Source of the DNA: Streptomyces sp. NBC_00490
GTDB lineage: Bacteria; Actinomycetota; Actinomycetes; Streptomycetales; Streptomycetaceae
Assembly: GCF_036013645.1 (NCBI RefSeq)
Contig: NZ_CP107869.1
Span: 8,804,001-8,868,000 of the forward strand
Direction: 5' to 3'
Length of the DNA stretch: 64,000 nucleotides
The position numbers were made by a program, and so were the translations under genes. The notes under the pieces are model-generated. The model had not been told where the DNA came from, did not search any database, and saw only the letters and a program-made list of their open reading frames with translations. Positions 18,957-32,372 of this stretch are shown one piece after another. Each line of letters opens with the position of its first letter. The stretch's first letter is position 1.

Positions 18957-19968
18957 CCTTCATGCGGACCAGCGCCCCGAGCGTCAACGCCCCCGGAACC
19001 AGCGGAAGCCACACGGTGATGATCCGGTACGCCAGCACCACGGCCGTCGCGATCGCCGCCGGACCGCCCGCCGCCACCAGCGCCACGACCAGCGCCGCCT
19101 CCACCGAGCCGATCCCGCCGGGTGTCGGCACCAGTGCGACGGCGACCGTCGCCGCGAGATACGCCACCGCGATGTGCAGCGGCGGCACCGGCAGCCCCAA
19201 CGCCTGCCCCACCGCGACCAGTCCGGCCGCCTGGAGCGCGGGGAAGGCGAGCGAACCGCCCCACAGGGCGAACGCCCGGGCGGGCCGGGTGTGCACCTCG
19301 CGTGCCTCGCAGAGCGCCGTGCGCAGGAACGAGGTCACGGTCGTACGCACCCGCCGTACGAACACGAGCACGCCCGCCGCCACGGCCAGCACCAGGCCCA
19401 GGGCGGGCAGCAGCGCGGCGAGCGCGCCCTCGGGAAGGAGGGCTCCCAGGCTCAGCGCGTCGGGGAAGGCGATCAGCAGCGCGGCCAGCAGGCCCAGCCG
19501 GCCGATCGACTCCGCCAGCAGATACAGGGCGAGGGCGGCCGAGGAACGGGCCAGCGGGAGCCCGCACACCGTCATGAACCGGAGGTTGACCGCGCTCGCG
19601 CCCAGGCCGGTGGGCAGCAGGTGATTGGCCGCGCCGGCCGCGAACTGGGTTGCCAGCAGCCGCCCTTTGGGCAGCCCCTCCACGACCGCGCCCTGGCGGG
19701 TGCAGGAGGCGGCGACCCAGGTCAGACAGGTCGTGCAGACCGCGACCAGCAGCCAGGGCCACTCGGCGGACTCCAGATGGCCGAAGCCCTCGGCGAGGAC
19801 CGTGCGGTGCTGCACGGCGACCACCGTGACGAGCAGAAGCGGAAGCAGACACAGGATCTGACGGACCCTGCGGGCGGGGACGCGACGGTGGCTCACGTCC
19901 TCAGAGGTTCTCGGTGCCGTGCCAACCGCGGGTTGCGGAAGGGCGGCCGGGGGATTGCGTACGGTCAT
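18949..19968 (-). CDS. Flippase-like membrane protein (LPG synthase TM-domain family)
   Basis: 339 residues from the ATG at 19968, preceded by GAAGGA; the longer frame upstream is a shadow of the ABC exporter gene. About eight transmembrane segments are visible (for example ILCLLPLLLVTVVAV, WPWLLVAVCTTCLTWV, LIAFPDALSLGALL). The segments AAGAANHLLPTGLGASAVNL and VPTPGGIGSVEAALV match the conserved NxxxPxGxG and PxPGGxGxxE motifs of the UPF0104/MprF-flippase-like family. These proteins are thought to move lipids across the membrane; no synthetase domain is attached. It is divergent from the SoxR-boxed exporter. Confidence 0.9.
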   Translation of the reverse strand: MTVRNPPAALPQPAVGTAPRTSEDVSHRRVPARRVRQILCLLPLLLVTVVAVQHRTVLAEGFGHLESAEWPWLLVAVCTTCLTWVAASCTRQGAVVEGLPKGRLLATQFAAGAANHLLPTGLGASAVNLRFMTVCGLPLARSSAALALYLLAESIGRLGLLAALLIAFPDALSLGALLPEGALAALLPALGLVLAVAAGVLVFVRRVRTTVTSFLRTALCEAREVHTRPARAFALWGGSLAFPALQAAGLVAVGQALGLPVPPLHIAVAYLAATVAVALVPTPGGIGSVEAALVVALVAAGGPAAIATAVVLAYRIITVWLPLVPGALTLGALVRMKVI

Positions 19969-20032
19969 CGGATCCTTCGAGCGGGGAGAGGTACTGAGGA
20001 CGGACATCCTGGGGACGGACGTCCAGGGGGTG

Positions 20033-20063
20033 TTGACCTCAACAACGCTTGAGGTCGTACGTT
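20033..20063 (+). promoter_or_regulatory. SoxR-type promoter and operator of the ABC exporter
   Basis: TTGACC (-35, 20033-20038) and TACGTT (-10, 20058-20063) are 19 bp apart, the long spacer that MerR-family activators need. Between them lies the inverted repeat GACCTCAA (20035-20042) and TTGAGGTC (20049-20056); its core CCTCAAC-N4-CTTGAGG matches the 18-bp SoxR box. Transcription would begin close to 20070, so the ATG at 20071 would have no leader. In S. coelicolor the SoxR regulon, induced by redox-active pigments, includes the ABC transporter SCO7008, which this gene appears to match. Confidence 0.85.
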
Positions 20064-20070
20064 CGCTCCC

Positions 20071-21966
20071 ATGAGCATGGAAACCACAGCCTGGACACAG
20101 CTGCAGAGCGTGATGCACGCCGAGCAGGAGACGCGGCCCTTCGCCCGCACGACGCTGCGCCGCATCGGCGCGTTCGCCCGACCGCACCGCACCCGCATCG
20201 CCCAGTTCGTGGCGCTCGGGGTGGCGACCGCGCTGCTCGCCGTCGCGACCCCGGTGCTCGCCGGGCATGTCGTGGACGCGATCGTGACGGGCGACGACGA
20301 GGGCACCGTCGTACGGCTCGCCCTGCTCATCGCGCTGATCGCGGTCGCCGAGGCGGCGCTGGGCATCCTCGGGCGACGGCTGTCGTCGACGCTCGGAGAG
20401 GGGCTCATCCTCGATCTGCGGACGGCTGTGTTCGATCATGTGCAGCGCATGCCGGTCGCGTTCTTCACACGGACACGTACGGGAGCGCTGGTCTCCCGAC
20501 TCAACAACGACGTCATCGGTGCGCAGAGGGCGTTCAGCAACACGCTCTCCGGAGTCGTCAGCAACCTCGTCACCCTGCTGCTCACCCTCGCCGTCATGCT
20601 CACCCTGTCCTGGCAGATCACCCTGCTCGCGCTGGTCCTGCTGCCGGTCTTCGTGATCCCGGCCCGCCGCATGGGGCGCCGGATGGCCCGGATGCAGCGG
20701 GAGGCGGCCGCGCTGAACGCGGCGATGGGCACCCGTATGACCGAGCGCTTCTCGGCGCCCGGTGCCACGCTGATCAAGCTGTTCGGCCGCCCCGAGCAGG
20801 AGTCCGAGGAGTTCGCGGCCCGCGCCCGCAGGGTCGCCGACATCGGTGTCCGCACGGCCACCGCGCAGTCGGTGTTCATCACCGCCCTCACCCTGGTCTC
20901 CGCCCTGGCGCTGGCCCTCGTCTACGGCCTCGGCGGCTGGTTCGCCCTGCGCGGGACCCTGGAGCCGGGCGCGGTCGTCTCCCTCGCCCTGCTGCTGACC
21001 CGGCTGTACGCCCCGCTCACCTCGCTCGCCGGGGCCCGCGTCGAGGTGATGAGCGCCCTGGTCAGCTTCGAGCGGGTCTTCGAGGTGCTCGACCTGAAGC
21101 CGCTGATCGAGGAGAAGCCGGACGCTCTCGACGCCCCCGAGGGGCCGGTCGCGGTCGAGTTCGAGGACGTCCGCTTCGGCTACCCGTCCGCCGACAAGGT
21201 CTCCCTGGCCTCCCTGGAGGAGGTCGCCTCCCTCGACACCCGCGGCGGCGACGAGGTCCTCAAGGGCATCTCCTTCCGTGCCGAACCGGGCCAGACGATC
21301 GCGCTCGTCGGCTCCTCGGGCGCGGGCAAGTCGACGATCGCCGGACTGCTCCCGCGGCTGTACGACGTCGACGAGGGCGCCGTGCGGATCGGTGGCACCG
21401 ACGTCCGCGACCTGACCGCGGGTTCGCTGCGCGCCACCCTCGGCATGGTCACCCAGGACGGCCACCTCTTCCACGACACGGTCCGCGCCAACCTGCTGCT
21501 GGCCCGCCCGGAGGCCACCGAGGACGACCTCCGCGACGCCCTGCGCCGTTCCCGCCTCGAAGCTCTCGTGGACTCCCTCCCCGACGGCCTCGACACCGTG
21601 GTCGGCGAGCGCGGATACCGCCTCTCCGGCGGCGAACGCCAGCGCATGACCATCGCCCGGCTGCTGCTGGCCCGCCAGCGCGTCGTCATCCTCGACGAGG
21701 CCACCGCCCACCTGGACAACACCTCGGAGGCAGCGGTCCAGGAGGCGCTGACCGAGGCGCTGCAAGGGCGGACCGCCATCGTCATCGCCCACCGTCTGTC
21801 CACGGTCCGGGCGGCCGACCAGATCCTGGTGGTCGAGGGCGGGCGGATCGTCGAACGGGGCACGCACGAGGAGCTGTTGGCGGCCGGCCGGCGGTACGCC
21901 GAGCTGTACCGGACGCAGTTCGCGGAGCGGCCGGGCGACGTCGCGGAGGTCGAGACGGCCGCATAG
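20071..21966 (+). CDS. ABC exporter, fused permease and ATPase, SoxR-regulated
   Basis: 631 residues. The N-terminal half (residues 30-340) has six membrane helices of the type I exporter fold. The ATPase follows with Walker A GSSGAGKST, signature LSGGERQRMT, Walker B VVILDEATAHLD and the H-loop in IVIAHRLST. A short insert (KVSLASLEEVASLD) sits just before the ATPase beta strand. Such half-transporters work as homodimers exporting drugs or lipids. The SoxR-type promoter directly upstream suggests efflux of redox-active metabolites such as quinone or phenazine pigments. No ribosome binding site is seen, in line with a leaderless transcript. Confidence 0.95.
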   Translation: MSMETTAWTQLQSVMHAEQETRPFARTTLRRIGAFARPHRTRIAQFVALGVATALLAVATPVLAGHVVDAIVTGDDEGTVVRLALLIALIAVAEAALGILGRRLSSTLGEGLILDLRTAVFDHVQRMPVAFFTRTRTGALVSRLNNDVIGAQRAFSNTLSGVVSNLVTLLLTLAVMLTLSWQITLLALVLLPVFVIPARRMGRRMARMQREAAALNAAMGTRMTERFSAPGATLIKLFGRPEQESEEFAARARRVADIGVRTATAQSVFITALTLVSALALALVYGLGGWFALRGTLEPGAVVSLALLLTRLYAPLTSLAGARVEVMSALVSFERVFEVLDLKPLIEEKPDALDAPEGPVAVEFEDVRFGYPSADKVSLASLEEVASLDTRGGDEVLKGISFRAEPGQTIALVGSSGAGKSTIAGLLPRLYDVDEGAVRIGGTDVRDLTAGSLRATLGMVTQDGHLFHDTVRANLLLARPEATEDDLRDALRRSRLEALVDSLPDGLDTVVGERGYRLSGGERQRMTIARLLLARQRVVILDEATAHLDNTSEAAVQEALTEALQGRTAIVIAHRLSTVRAADQILVVEGGRIVERGTHEELLAAGRRYAELYRTQFAERPGDVAEVETAA

Positions 21967-22030
21967 ATCAGTCGCACGCGGCACGTCAACCCCGCAGGTT
22001 CGCACAAAGACCGACAACATCATTGCCTCG

Positions 22031-25999
<3,969 letters not shown>

Positions 26000-26018
26000 G
26001 GCGAACCACGACGCGGCG

Positions 26019-26043
26019 GGGTCCCGGTGCGCGGCCGGGACCC
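26019..26043 (+). terminator. Hairpin terminator of the GH2 gene
   Basis: A perfect 9-bp stem (GGGTCCCGG 26019-26027, CCGGGACCC 26035-26043) with a 7-base loop begins 19 bases after the stop codon of the beta-galactosidase gene. There is no U tract. Confidence 0.8.
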
Positions 26044-26107
26044 GGCTCCCCGCACCGCCCCCGGCATGACAAGCTGTGCTTCCCCACCCCGAACCCAGGA
26101 GGTCACC

Positions 26108-26350
26108 ATGACCGCAGATCCCGCATCCCCGGAAGGTTCGGAACCGGATGCCGCCGAGACGTCCCCTCTGACGCCGGACAGCGACGGCAACTACGACCTC
26201 AAGGCCAAGTTCCGCGAAGCCCTGGCCCGCAAGCGCGGTGCCCAGGCGGACGCCGCCGATGTCGCCGCCAACACCGACGCGTCGAAGGTACGTGCCGCAC
26301 ACGGCCCGGCTTCGAGCCAGCGCTCGTTCCGGCGCAAGAGCGGCGGCTGA
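26108..26350 (+). CDS. DUF5302 small protein
   Basis: 80 residues; the ATG at 26108 follows AGGAGG at 26097-26102. The core YDLKAKFREALARKRG is the signature of the actinobacterial DUF5302 family; the flanks are low-complexity, with an acidic, proline-containing N terminus and a basic, Ser/Arg-rich end (SQRSFRRKSGG). Function is unknown. It is a single gene with its own ribosome binding site, after the GH2 terminator. Confidence 0.87.
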   Translation: MTADPASPEGSEPDAAETSPLTPDSDGNYDLKAKFREALARKRGAQADAADVAANTDASKVRAAHGPASSQRSFRRKSGG

Positions 26351-26456
26351 GCCGACCGGTCGACGTAGCTGACGGCCCGGTGCGACGCCGGCGCGCCCGG
26401 CGTCCCCACCGGGGCCGTCCGCGTCACTGATCACTCCGGGGGAGGGGCCGCGGCGG

Positions 26457-26868
26457 ATGACGGCTACGGAAGCGAGCCGGCAGGTCATCGAGCTGCTGCG
26501 TGCCCACGAGGACCGTGCCTCCCACGGCCGGGGATGCTCTCCCGAGACCATCGCCCGGGCCGAGCGCGAGATGGGTCTCACCTTCCCGCCGTCGTACCGC
26601 CTCCTGATCGAGGAGTTCGGCACGTGGGACGCGCCGCCCACACAGTTCCTCGGCGTCTGCCGAGGTCGACCTGCCACAGGAACTGATGGTGGTCCTCCTC
26701 GACGACGTGTGGCTGTTCGCCGTGCTCGACACGTCCCGGCCCGACGAGGACGGCGAGTACCCCGTGTTCGCCTGGAACCCGGGGGTCCTCGACGGCGGCC
26801 TGATGGAGAAGATCGCGGACAGTTTTGGCGAGTTCGCGCTCGAGGAGTGTGAGCAGAAGCTTGGCTGA
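26457..26868 (+). pseudogene. SMI1/KNR4 family protein, broken by a frameshift with internal loss
   Basis: The ATG at 26457 (GGGGGAGGGG upstream) opens a frame reading a SMI1/KNR4 N terminus (AEREMGLTFPPSYRLLIEEFG). After QFLGV the family sequence leaves that frame and continues in the +1 frame from about 26656 (SAEVDLPQELMVVLLDDVWL, then YPVFAWNPG) to the stop at 26868. The piece between the two halves is shorter than in intact SMI1 proteins, so a small deletion that is not a multiple of three is likely. SMI1/KNR4 proteins often act as immunity proteins to polymorphic toxins; no toxin gene is adjacent. A sequencing error cannot be excluded. Confidence 0.75.
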
Positions 26869-26950
26869 TCCGTAGGCGAATGGATGTACGCTGCCGCCAA
26901 CGCCCTTGACCTCACCGCAGGCAGGGAGCAGACAAAACGGGAGCTTCCTC

Positions 26951-27370
26951 ATGTTTCGTACCATGTTCAAGTCCAAGATCCACCGTGCCACCGTCACCCA
27001 GGCCGACCTGCACTACGTGGGATCGGTGACCATCGACGCGGACCTCCTCGACGCCGCCGACCTGCTGCCCGGCGAGCTCGTGCACATCGTCGACATCACC
27101 AACGGCGCCCGCCTGGAGACGTACGTCATCGAGGGCGAGCGCGGCTCCGGAGTGATCGGTATCAACGGGGCCGCCGCGCATCTCGTCCACCCCGGCGACC
27201 TGGTGATCATCATCAGTTACGCTCAAGTGGCCGATGCCGAGGCGCGGGCGCTGGAGCCGAGGGTCGTGCACGTGGACCGCGACAACCGGATCGTGGCCCT
27301 GGGCGCGGACCCGTCGGAGCCGGTGCCGGGCTCCGACCAGGAGCGCAGCCCGCAGTCGGTACCGGTCTGA
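26951..27370 (+). CDS. panD: Aspartate 1-decarboxylase proenzyme
   Basis: 139 residues. PanD decarboxylates L-aspartate to beta-alanine for pantothenate and CoA synthesis. The proenzyme self-cleaves between Gly24 and Ser25 (in HYVGSVTID) to form the pyruvoyl group; the start [16 protein letters not shown], the active-site region and [19 protein letters not shown] are all present. The C-terminal 20 residues are a variable actinobacterial extension. GGGAG lies about 8 bases before the ATG. The other pantothenate genes are not in the window. The next gene, a small acetyltransferase, starts 32 bases downstream and may be co-transcribed. Confidence 0.97.
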   Translation: MFRTMFKSKIHRATVTQADLHYVGSVTIDADLLDAADLLPGELVHIVDITNGARLETYVIEGERGSGVIGINGAAAHLVHPGDLVIIISYAQVADAEARALEPRVVHVDRDNRIVALGADPSEPVPGSDQERSPQSVPV

Positions 27371-27402
27371 TCCCTGTACGGCATTCGACCAGGAGCATGC
27401 CC

Positions 27403-27747
27403 ATGAGCGACATCGAGATCCGCGACGACCGTCCGGCGGGCCGCCTGGAGGCCCTCGGCGACGGTGAAGTCGTGGGCCGTATCGAGTACTTCGTCCTCGA
27501 ATCGCCCGGGCGCGCCCTGGTCCCCGTCCACACGATCGTGGAACCGGCGCACGAGGGAAAGGGCATCGCGGGCTCCCTGGCCCGCGAGCTCTACGCCACC
27601 GCCCAGCGCGAGGGCGTCGTGGTGGCCCCGCTCTGCCCGTACGTCGTCAAGTGGGCCGAACGCCACCCCGAGGAGGCCCCGCCCGCCGACCCCGAGCTGC
27701 TCCGCGCGGCGAAGCGCTGGCTGGCGGCCCACCCCGGGCGCTTCTGA
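27403..27747 (+). CDS. Small GNAT-like N-acetyltransferase (YidJ type)
   Basis: 114 residues; of two ATG codons, 27403 has AGGAG at 7 bases while 27397 is too close to it. The single compact domain has the acetyl-CoA loop HEGKGIAGSLAREL and a conserved CPYVVKWAERHPE close to the C terminus, as in the minimal GCN5-related family of YidJ/human GTLF3B-like proteins. Its substrate is unknown. It lies 32 bases after panD. In some bacteria PanD maturation is aided by a GNAT protein (PanZ/PanM), but this protein is of a different subfamily, so the neighbourhood is only suggestive. Confidence 0.9.
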   Translation: MSDIEIRDDRPAGRLEALGDGEVVGRIEYFVLESPGRALVPVHTIVEPAHEGKGIAGSLARELYATAQREGVVVAPLCPYVVKWAERHPEEAPPADPELLRAAKRWLAAHPGRF

Positions 27748-27835
27748 CGCGGGCCATCCGGGTGACTGGGGCGGCGGACGCCGGGTACGCGGGGGAGTAG
27801 TCCAGAGCCGACGTCACCACAGGCTGGAGGACACG

Positions 27836-28021
27836 ATGACCAACCCGTTCCCGGACCCCGTCCACCCGGGCCCGACCCCGGGCCCCCAACCGGACCCCCC
27901 ACCGCAGCCGACCCCTCCGGCACCGGGCCCGGTCCCGACCCCCGACCCCGTGCCACCGTCCCCGGTCCCCCCGGGCCCGGAGCCGGTACCGAACCCCGAG
28001 CCGGGACCTCCGCTCTCGTAG
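27836..28021 (+). CDS. Proline-rich 61-residue protein
   Basis: The ATG at 27836 has GGAGG at 27826-27830, a good ribosome binding site, and the frame ends at 28021 just before a strong hairpin. About half of the residues are Pro, the rest mostly Gly, Val, Asp, Glu and Thr in PxP and PxPxPDP-type repeats; there is no signal peptide or charged core. It is probably an unfolded, polyproline-type peptide. The strong ribosome site and terminator argue that it is a real gene, but low complexity makes homology useless, and function is unknown. Confidence 0.6.
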   Translation: MTNPFPDPVHPGPTPGPQPDPPPQPTPPAPGPVPTPDPVPPSPVPPGPEPVPNPEPGPPLS

Positions 28022-28029
28022 AACACACA

Positions 28030-28059
28030 GGGTGGGCGGCGTGAAAACGCCGCCCACCC
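28030..28059. terminator. Strong bidirectional terminator
   Basis: A perfect 13-bp stem (28030-28042 with 28047-28059) closes a GAAA tetraloop; outer ACACAC/GTGTGT bases can extend it. It lies 8 bases after the proline-rich gene and about 50 bases beyond the end of the convergent gnd gene. Confidence 0.92.
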
Positions 28060-28109
28060 GGGTGTGTCCACAGGGGTGCGAGCAGCCCCCACCGGCCCGC
28101 ACTACGCCA

Positions 28110-29549
28110 CTACGCGGACACCTCGGACCGGTCCCCGCCCCACAGCGTGTGGAACGACCCCTCCTGGTCCACCCTCCGGTACGTGTGCGCCCCGAAGAAG
28201 TCCCGCTGTCCCTGCGTCAGCGCCGCGGGCAGCCGCTCGGAACGCAGCCCGTCGTAGTACGCCAGCGCCGCCGAGAAGCCCGGCGTGGGCACGCCCTGCC
28301 GGGTCGCCGCGACGATCACCTCACGCCAGTCGTCCTGCGCGTCGGCGATCTCCCGAGCGAACGTCTCGTCGGACAGCAGACTCGGCAGATCGGCCCGCGT
28401 GTCGTACGCGGCCCGGATCCGGTCCAGGAACGCGGCGCGAATGATGCACCCACCGCGCCAGATGGCGGACACCGCGCCGAGGTCGATGTCCCACGAGTAC
28501 TCCTCGCGGGCGGCCGCGATCTCGTGGAAGCCCTGCGTGTACGACACGATCTTCGAGGCGTACAGCGCCTGCTCGACACGGTCGGCGAACGCGCCGGCCT
28601 CCGCCTCGCTCAGCGCGGTCGCCGTGGGCCCCGCCAGGCCCCGCGAGGCCTCCCGCAGTTCGGCGTGCCCGGACAGCGACCGGGCGAAGACCGCCTCGGC
28701 GATGCCGGAGACCGGGACGCCGAGGTCGAGGGCGATCTGCACCGTCCACCGCCCGGTGCCCTTCTGCTCCGCCTGGTCCACGACCACGTCCACGAAGGGC
28801 TTGCCGGTCGCCGCGTCCACGTGGGACAGCACCTCGGCGGTGATCTCGATCAGGTAGGAGTCCAGCCGGCCCGTGTTCCAGGTCCGGAAGATGTCCGCGA
28901 TCTGCGCGGGCGAGTACCCGGCGACATCGCGGAGCAGCTGGTACGCCTCGCCGATCAGCTGCATGTCGGCGTACTCGATGCCGTTGTGCACCATCTTCAC
29001 GAAGTGCCCCGCGCCGTCCGGACCGACGTGCGTCACACAGGGCGCACCGTCGGCCGCCTTCGCGGAGATCTTCTCCAGCATGGGTCCGAGCGAGTCGTAC
29101 GACTCCTTCGGGCCGCCCGGCATGATGCTCGGTCCGTTGAGCGCGCCCTCCTCGCCGCCGGAGACGCCCATGCCGACGAAGTGGATGCCCTGCTCGCGCA
29201 GCGCCTTCTCGCGGCGGCGGGTGTCCGCGAAGTGCGCGTTGCCACCGTCGATGATCATGTCGCCGGGCTCCAGGAGCGGCGCGAACTCGTCGATCACCGC
29301 GTCCGTCGGATCGCCCGCCTTGACCATGATGACCAGCCGCCGCGGCCGCTCCAGTGCCGCCACGAACTCCTTGGCGGTCTCCGCCGCGATGAAGTCGCCC
29401 TCGTCCCCGAACTCCTCGACCAGGGCGTGCGTACGCGCCGCCGTCCGGTTGTGCAACGCGACCGTGTAGCCGTTGCGCGCGAAGTTCCGGGCGAGATTGC
29501 GGCCCATGACCGCGAGTCCGGTGACGCCGATCTGGGCTGTATTGCTCAT
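28110..29549 (-). CDS. gnd: 6-phosphogluconate dehydrogenase, decarboxylating
   Basis: 479 residues, full length for the long, dimeric NADP-dependent enzyme that turns 6-phosphogluconate into ribulose 5-phosphate, CO2 and NADPH. Visible motifs: nucleotide-binding GVTGLAVMGRNLARNFA, HNRT, the substrate-binding GVSGGEEGALNGPSIMPGG, and the catalytic lysine and asparagine in GHFVKMVHNGIEY. The ATG has AGGAG 9 bases upstream. Single gene, no zwf or other pentose-phosphate gene adjacent; a second, shorter gnd copy elsewhere is common in the genus, so this may be one of two. Confidence 0.97.
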   Translation of the reverse strand: MSNTAQIGVTGLAVMGRNLARNFARNGYTVALHNRTAARTHALVEEFGDEGDFIAAETAKEFVAALERPRRLVIMVKAGDPTDAVIDEFAPLLEPGDMIIDGGNAHFADTRRREKALREQGIHFVGMGVSGGEEGALNGPSIMPGGPKESYDSLGPMLEKISAKAADGAPCVTHVGPDGAGHFVKMVHNGIEYADMQLIGEAYQLLRDVAGYSPAQIADIFRTWNTGRLDSYLIEITAEVLSHVDAATGKPFVDVVVDQAEQKGTGRWTVQIALDLGVPVSGIAEAVFARSLSGHAELREASRGLAGPTATALSEAEAGAFADRVEQALYASKIVSYTQGFHEIAAAREEYSWDIDLGAVSAIWRGGCIIRAAFLDRIRAAYDTRADLPSLLSDETFAREIADAQDDWREVIVAATRQGVPTPGFSAALAYYDGLRSERLPAALTQGQRDFFGAHTYRRVDQEGSFHTLWGGDRSEVSA

Positions 29550-29764
29550 TCGGTTGGCTCCTAAAGGATCCGGTATCGGTGGTGCCGGTCGTGCTCGTCA
29601 GTATCGCCCCACCGGCCATCCTGACGTGCCGCTGTGCCGGGCGCATGTCCGGGGTGCCCGGCGTGACGTACGCAGATACGGACGACGGCCCCGTCCGCCT
29701 CAGCCGTTGGTGAAAGCGCGGCGCGTTCCTGCTTGTTCGCGGTGCAGGGCGGCTGATTGCCGTC

Positions 29765-29794
29765 TTGTCATGGCCTGTTCGGGGCGCTTACTTT
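29765..29794 (+). promoter_or_regulatory. Candidate promoter of the Rpf-LysM-M23 gene
   Basis: TTGTCA (29765-29770) and TACTTT (29789-29794) are separated by 18 bp, close to the housekeeping sigma consensus. Transcription would begin near 29801, giving a leader of about 27 bases that includes the GAGGGGGAG ribosome site (29815-29823). No riboswitch-like structure was recognised in the 278-bp intergenic region. Confidence 0.5.
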
Positions 29795-29806
29795 TGGCCC
29801 TCCTGA

Positions 29807-30949
<1,143 letters not shown>

Positions 30950-30977
30950 GGTCTGTCGGGGCCGGGGTCGCGTGCGG

Positions 30978-32144
30978 TCAGGATTTGACACGCATGCGAT
31001 GGCGGTCCGGGACCGGCATCGGGACGTACGACGCGCCGTAGAGCGGGCCGTAGAGGAAGACCGGGGCGTCGTCGGGGTCCTGCGGCGCGAGGTCCTGGAC
31101 CGACTCCGGCGCCGGGACCAGGACCTCCTCCCGGACCGCCGACTGCTCGGGGAGGCCGGCGAGGAGCTGCTCGGCGGTGACGGGCTCGGCCAGGCCGGCC
31201 AGCAGCTTCTGGGCGGTGACCGCTTCCGGGACGTTCACCCTGGCGCTCGGCACGCTCACCCGCGCGGCAGGCTCGGGGAGCGCCGCGGCGGGCTCGGGCA
31301 GTGCCGGCGTCTCGGTGCGTGCGAGCCGCTCGGTCGTCAGCAGGATCAGACCGCCCGCCGTCACCACGGCGCAGCCCAGGGCGAGCACGGTGCCCGTGGT
31401 GCCGTAGCGGAAGGTCTCACCGAACATCGTGATGCCGACCGCGGCCGCGGCCACCGGGTTCACGACCGTGAGGGTCGCCAGCGGGGCCGCGAGACCGGCG
31501 CCGCGGTAGGAGGCCTGGGAGAGCAGCACACCGGCCGTGGCCAGGACGCCGATCACGGCCAGGGAGGGCACGTCCGCCGTGGACACACCGCCGGTCCAGT
31601 CGACCGCGACGGTCTTGGTGAAGACCGAGGACATGCCGAACGCGATGCCGGACGCGGTGGCGAGCAGGATGCTGCGCACCGCCGGGTGCCGGTGGGCCGC
31701 CCGGCCCGCGATCATCAGCGCGACGACGGCGAGGCCGGTGGCCGTGGCGACCGCCACCCGCTGTGTCGTGCCCAGCGACTGTGCGTCGGAGGTGCCGACC
31801 AGGGAGAGCAGACCGGCCAGACCCACGGTCGACATGATCGCGCCGCGCCAGGCCGTCGCCCCGGCCTTGCGGCGCACGAACAGCGCCGCCATGGGCAGGG
31901 CGAACACGATGGTCAGGGCGCCCAGCGGCTGCACCAGGCTCAGCGGGCCGTACGCCAGCGCCACCACGTGCAGCAGTCCGCCGAGACCGTTCAGCGCGAC
32001 CGCCGCCCACCAGCTCGCCCGCCGCAGGGGCGCGAACTGCTGCTCGGGGGAGGACACCGCGACCTGCTCCTGGACGATCGCCCCACCGGCGTACGCGACG
32101 GCGGAAACGAGCGACAGGACCACGGACAACGCGAGGGCGCTCAT
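30978..32144 (-). CDS. DMT (EamA-like) transporter with long cytoplasmic tail
   Basis: 388 residues; the ATG has GAGGAG 7 bases upstream. The first 285 residues form nine to ten membrane helices of the drug/metabolite transporter fold (LSVVLSLVSAVAYAGGAIVQ at the start; PLATLTVVNPVAAAAVGITMF late). The C-terminal 100 residues are hydrophilic and contain two related copies of a helix, VTAQKLLAGL and VTAEQLLAGL, and end in an Arg/Pro-rich stretch. Such Streptomyces proteins are commonly annotated as DMT transporters; the substrate is unknown. It ends 28 bases from the convergent wall hydrolase gene. Confidence 0.87.
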   Translation of the reverse strand: MSALALSVVLSLVSAVAYAGGAIVQEQVAVSSPEQQFAPLRRASWWAAVALNGLGGLLHVVALAYGPLSLVQPLGALTIVFALPMAALFVRRKAGATAWRGAIMSTVGLAGLLSLVGTSDAQSLGTTQRVAVATATGLAVVALMIAGRAAHRHPAVRSILLATASGIAFGMSSVFTKTVAVDWTGGVSTADVPSLAVIGVLATAGVLLSQASYRGAGLAAPLATLTVVNPVAAAAVGITMFGETFRYGTTGTVLALGCAVVTAGGLILLTTERLARTETPALPEPAAALPEPAARVSVPSARVNVPEAVTAQKLLAGLAEPVTAEQLLAGLPEQSAVREEVLVPAPESVQDLAPQDPDDAPVFLYGPLYGASYVPMPVPDRHRMRVKS

Positions 32145-32326
32145 GAGCTGCTCCTCTGCGAGAGGCAGGGGCGGTGGCCCCGGCGCGGCGAACGGTCGGC
32201 TTCCATGTGCAACACGATGCCGCGAAAAGCCATTCCCGTCGTCGTACCTGAGCAGGCAATGGGTCCTACTGCCGATGGAGTACTACGGAGGGTGTGTCCT
32301 CCCCAAGGTGGGTGACACCACGCAGA

Positions 32327-32353
32327 GCCCCGCTGGGGGAACCCCCTAGGGGC
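32327..32353. repeat. GC-rich near-palindrome upstream of the FhuF-like gene
   Basis: GCCCC-gct-GGGGG-AA-CCCCC-ta-GGGGC forms two stacked 5-bp stems around a small internal loop, 20 bases ahead of the GTG at 32373. A second inverted pair, GGTGT (32291-32295) and ACACC (32315-32319), lies just upstream. Together they may terminate transcription from the left or control the following gene; the two-base central loop favours a DNA palindrome or a dispersed repeat unit. Confidence 0.45.
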
Positions 32354-32372
32354 CTTGGTACTACTGCTCTTC

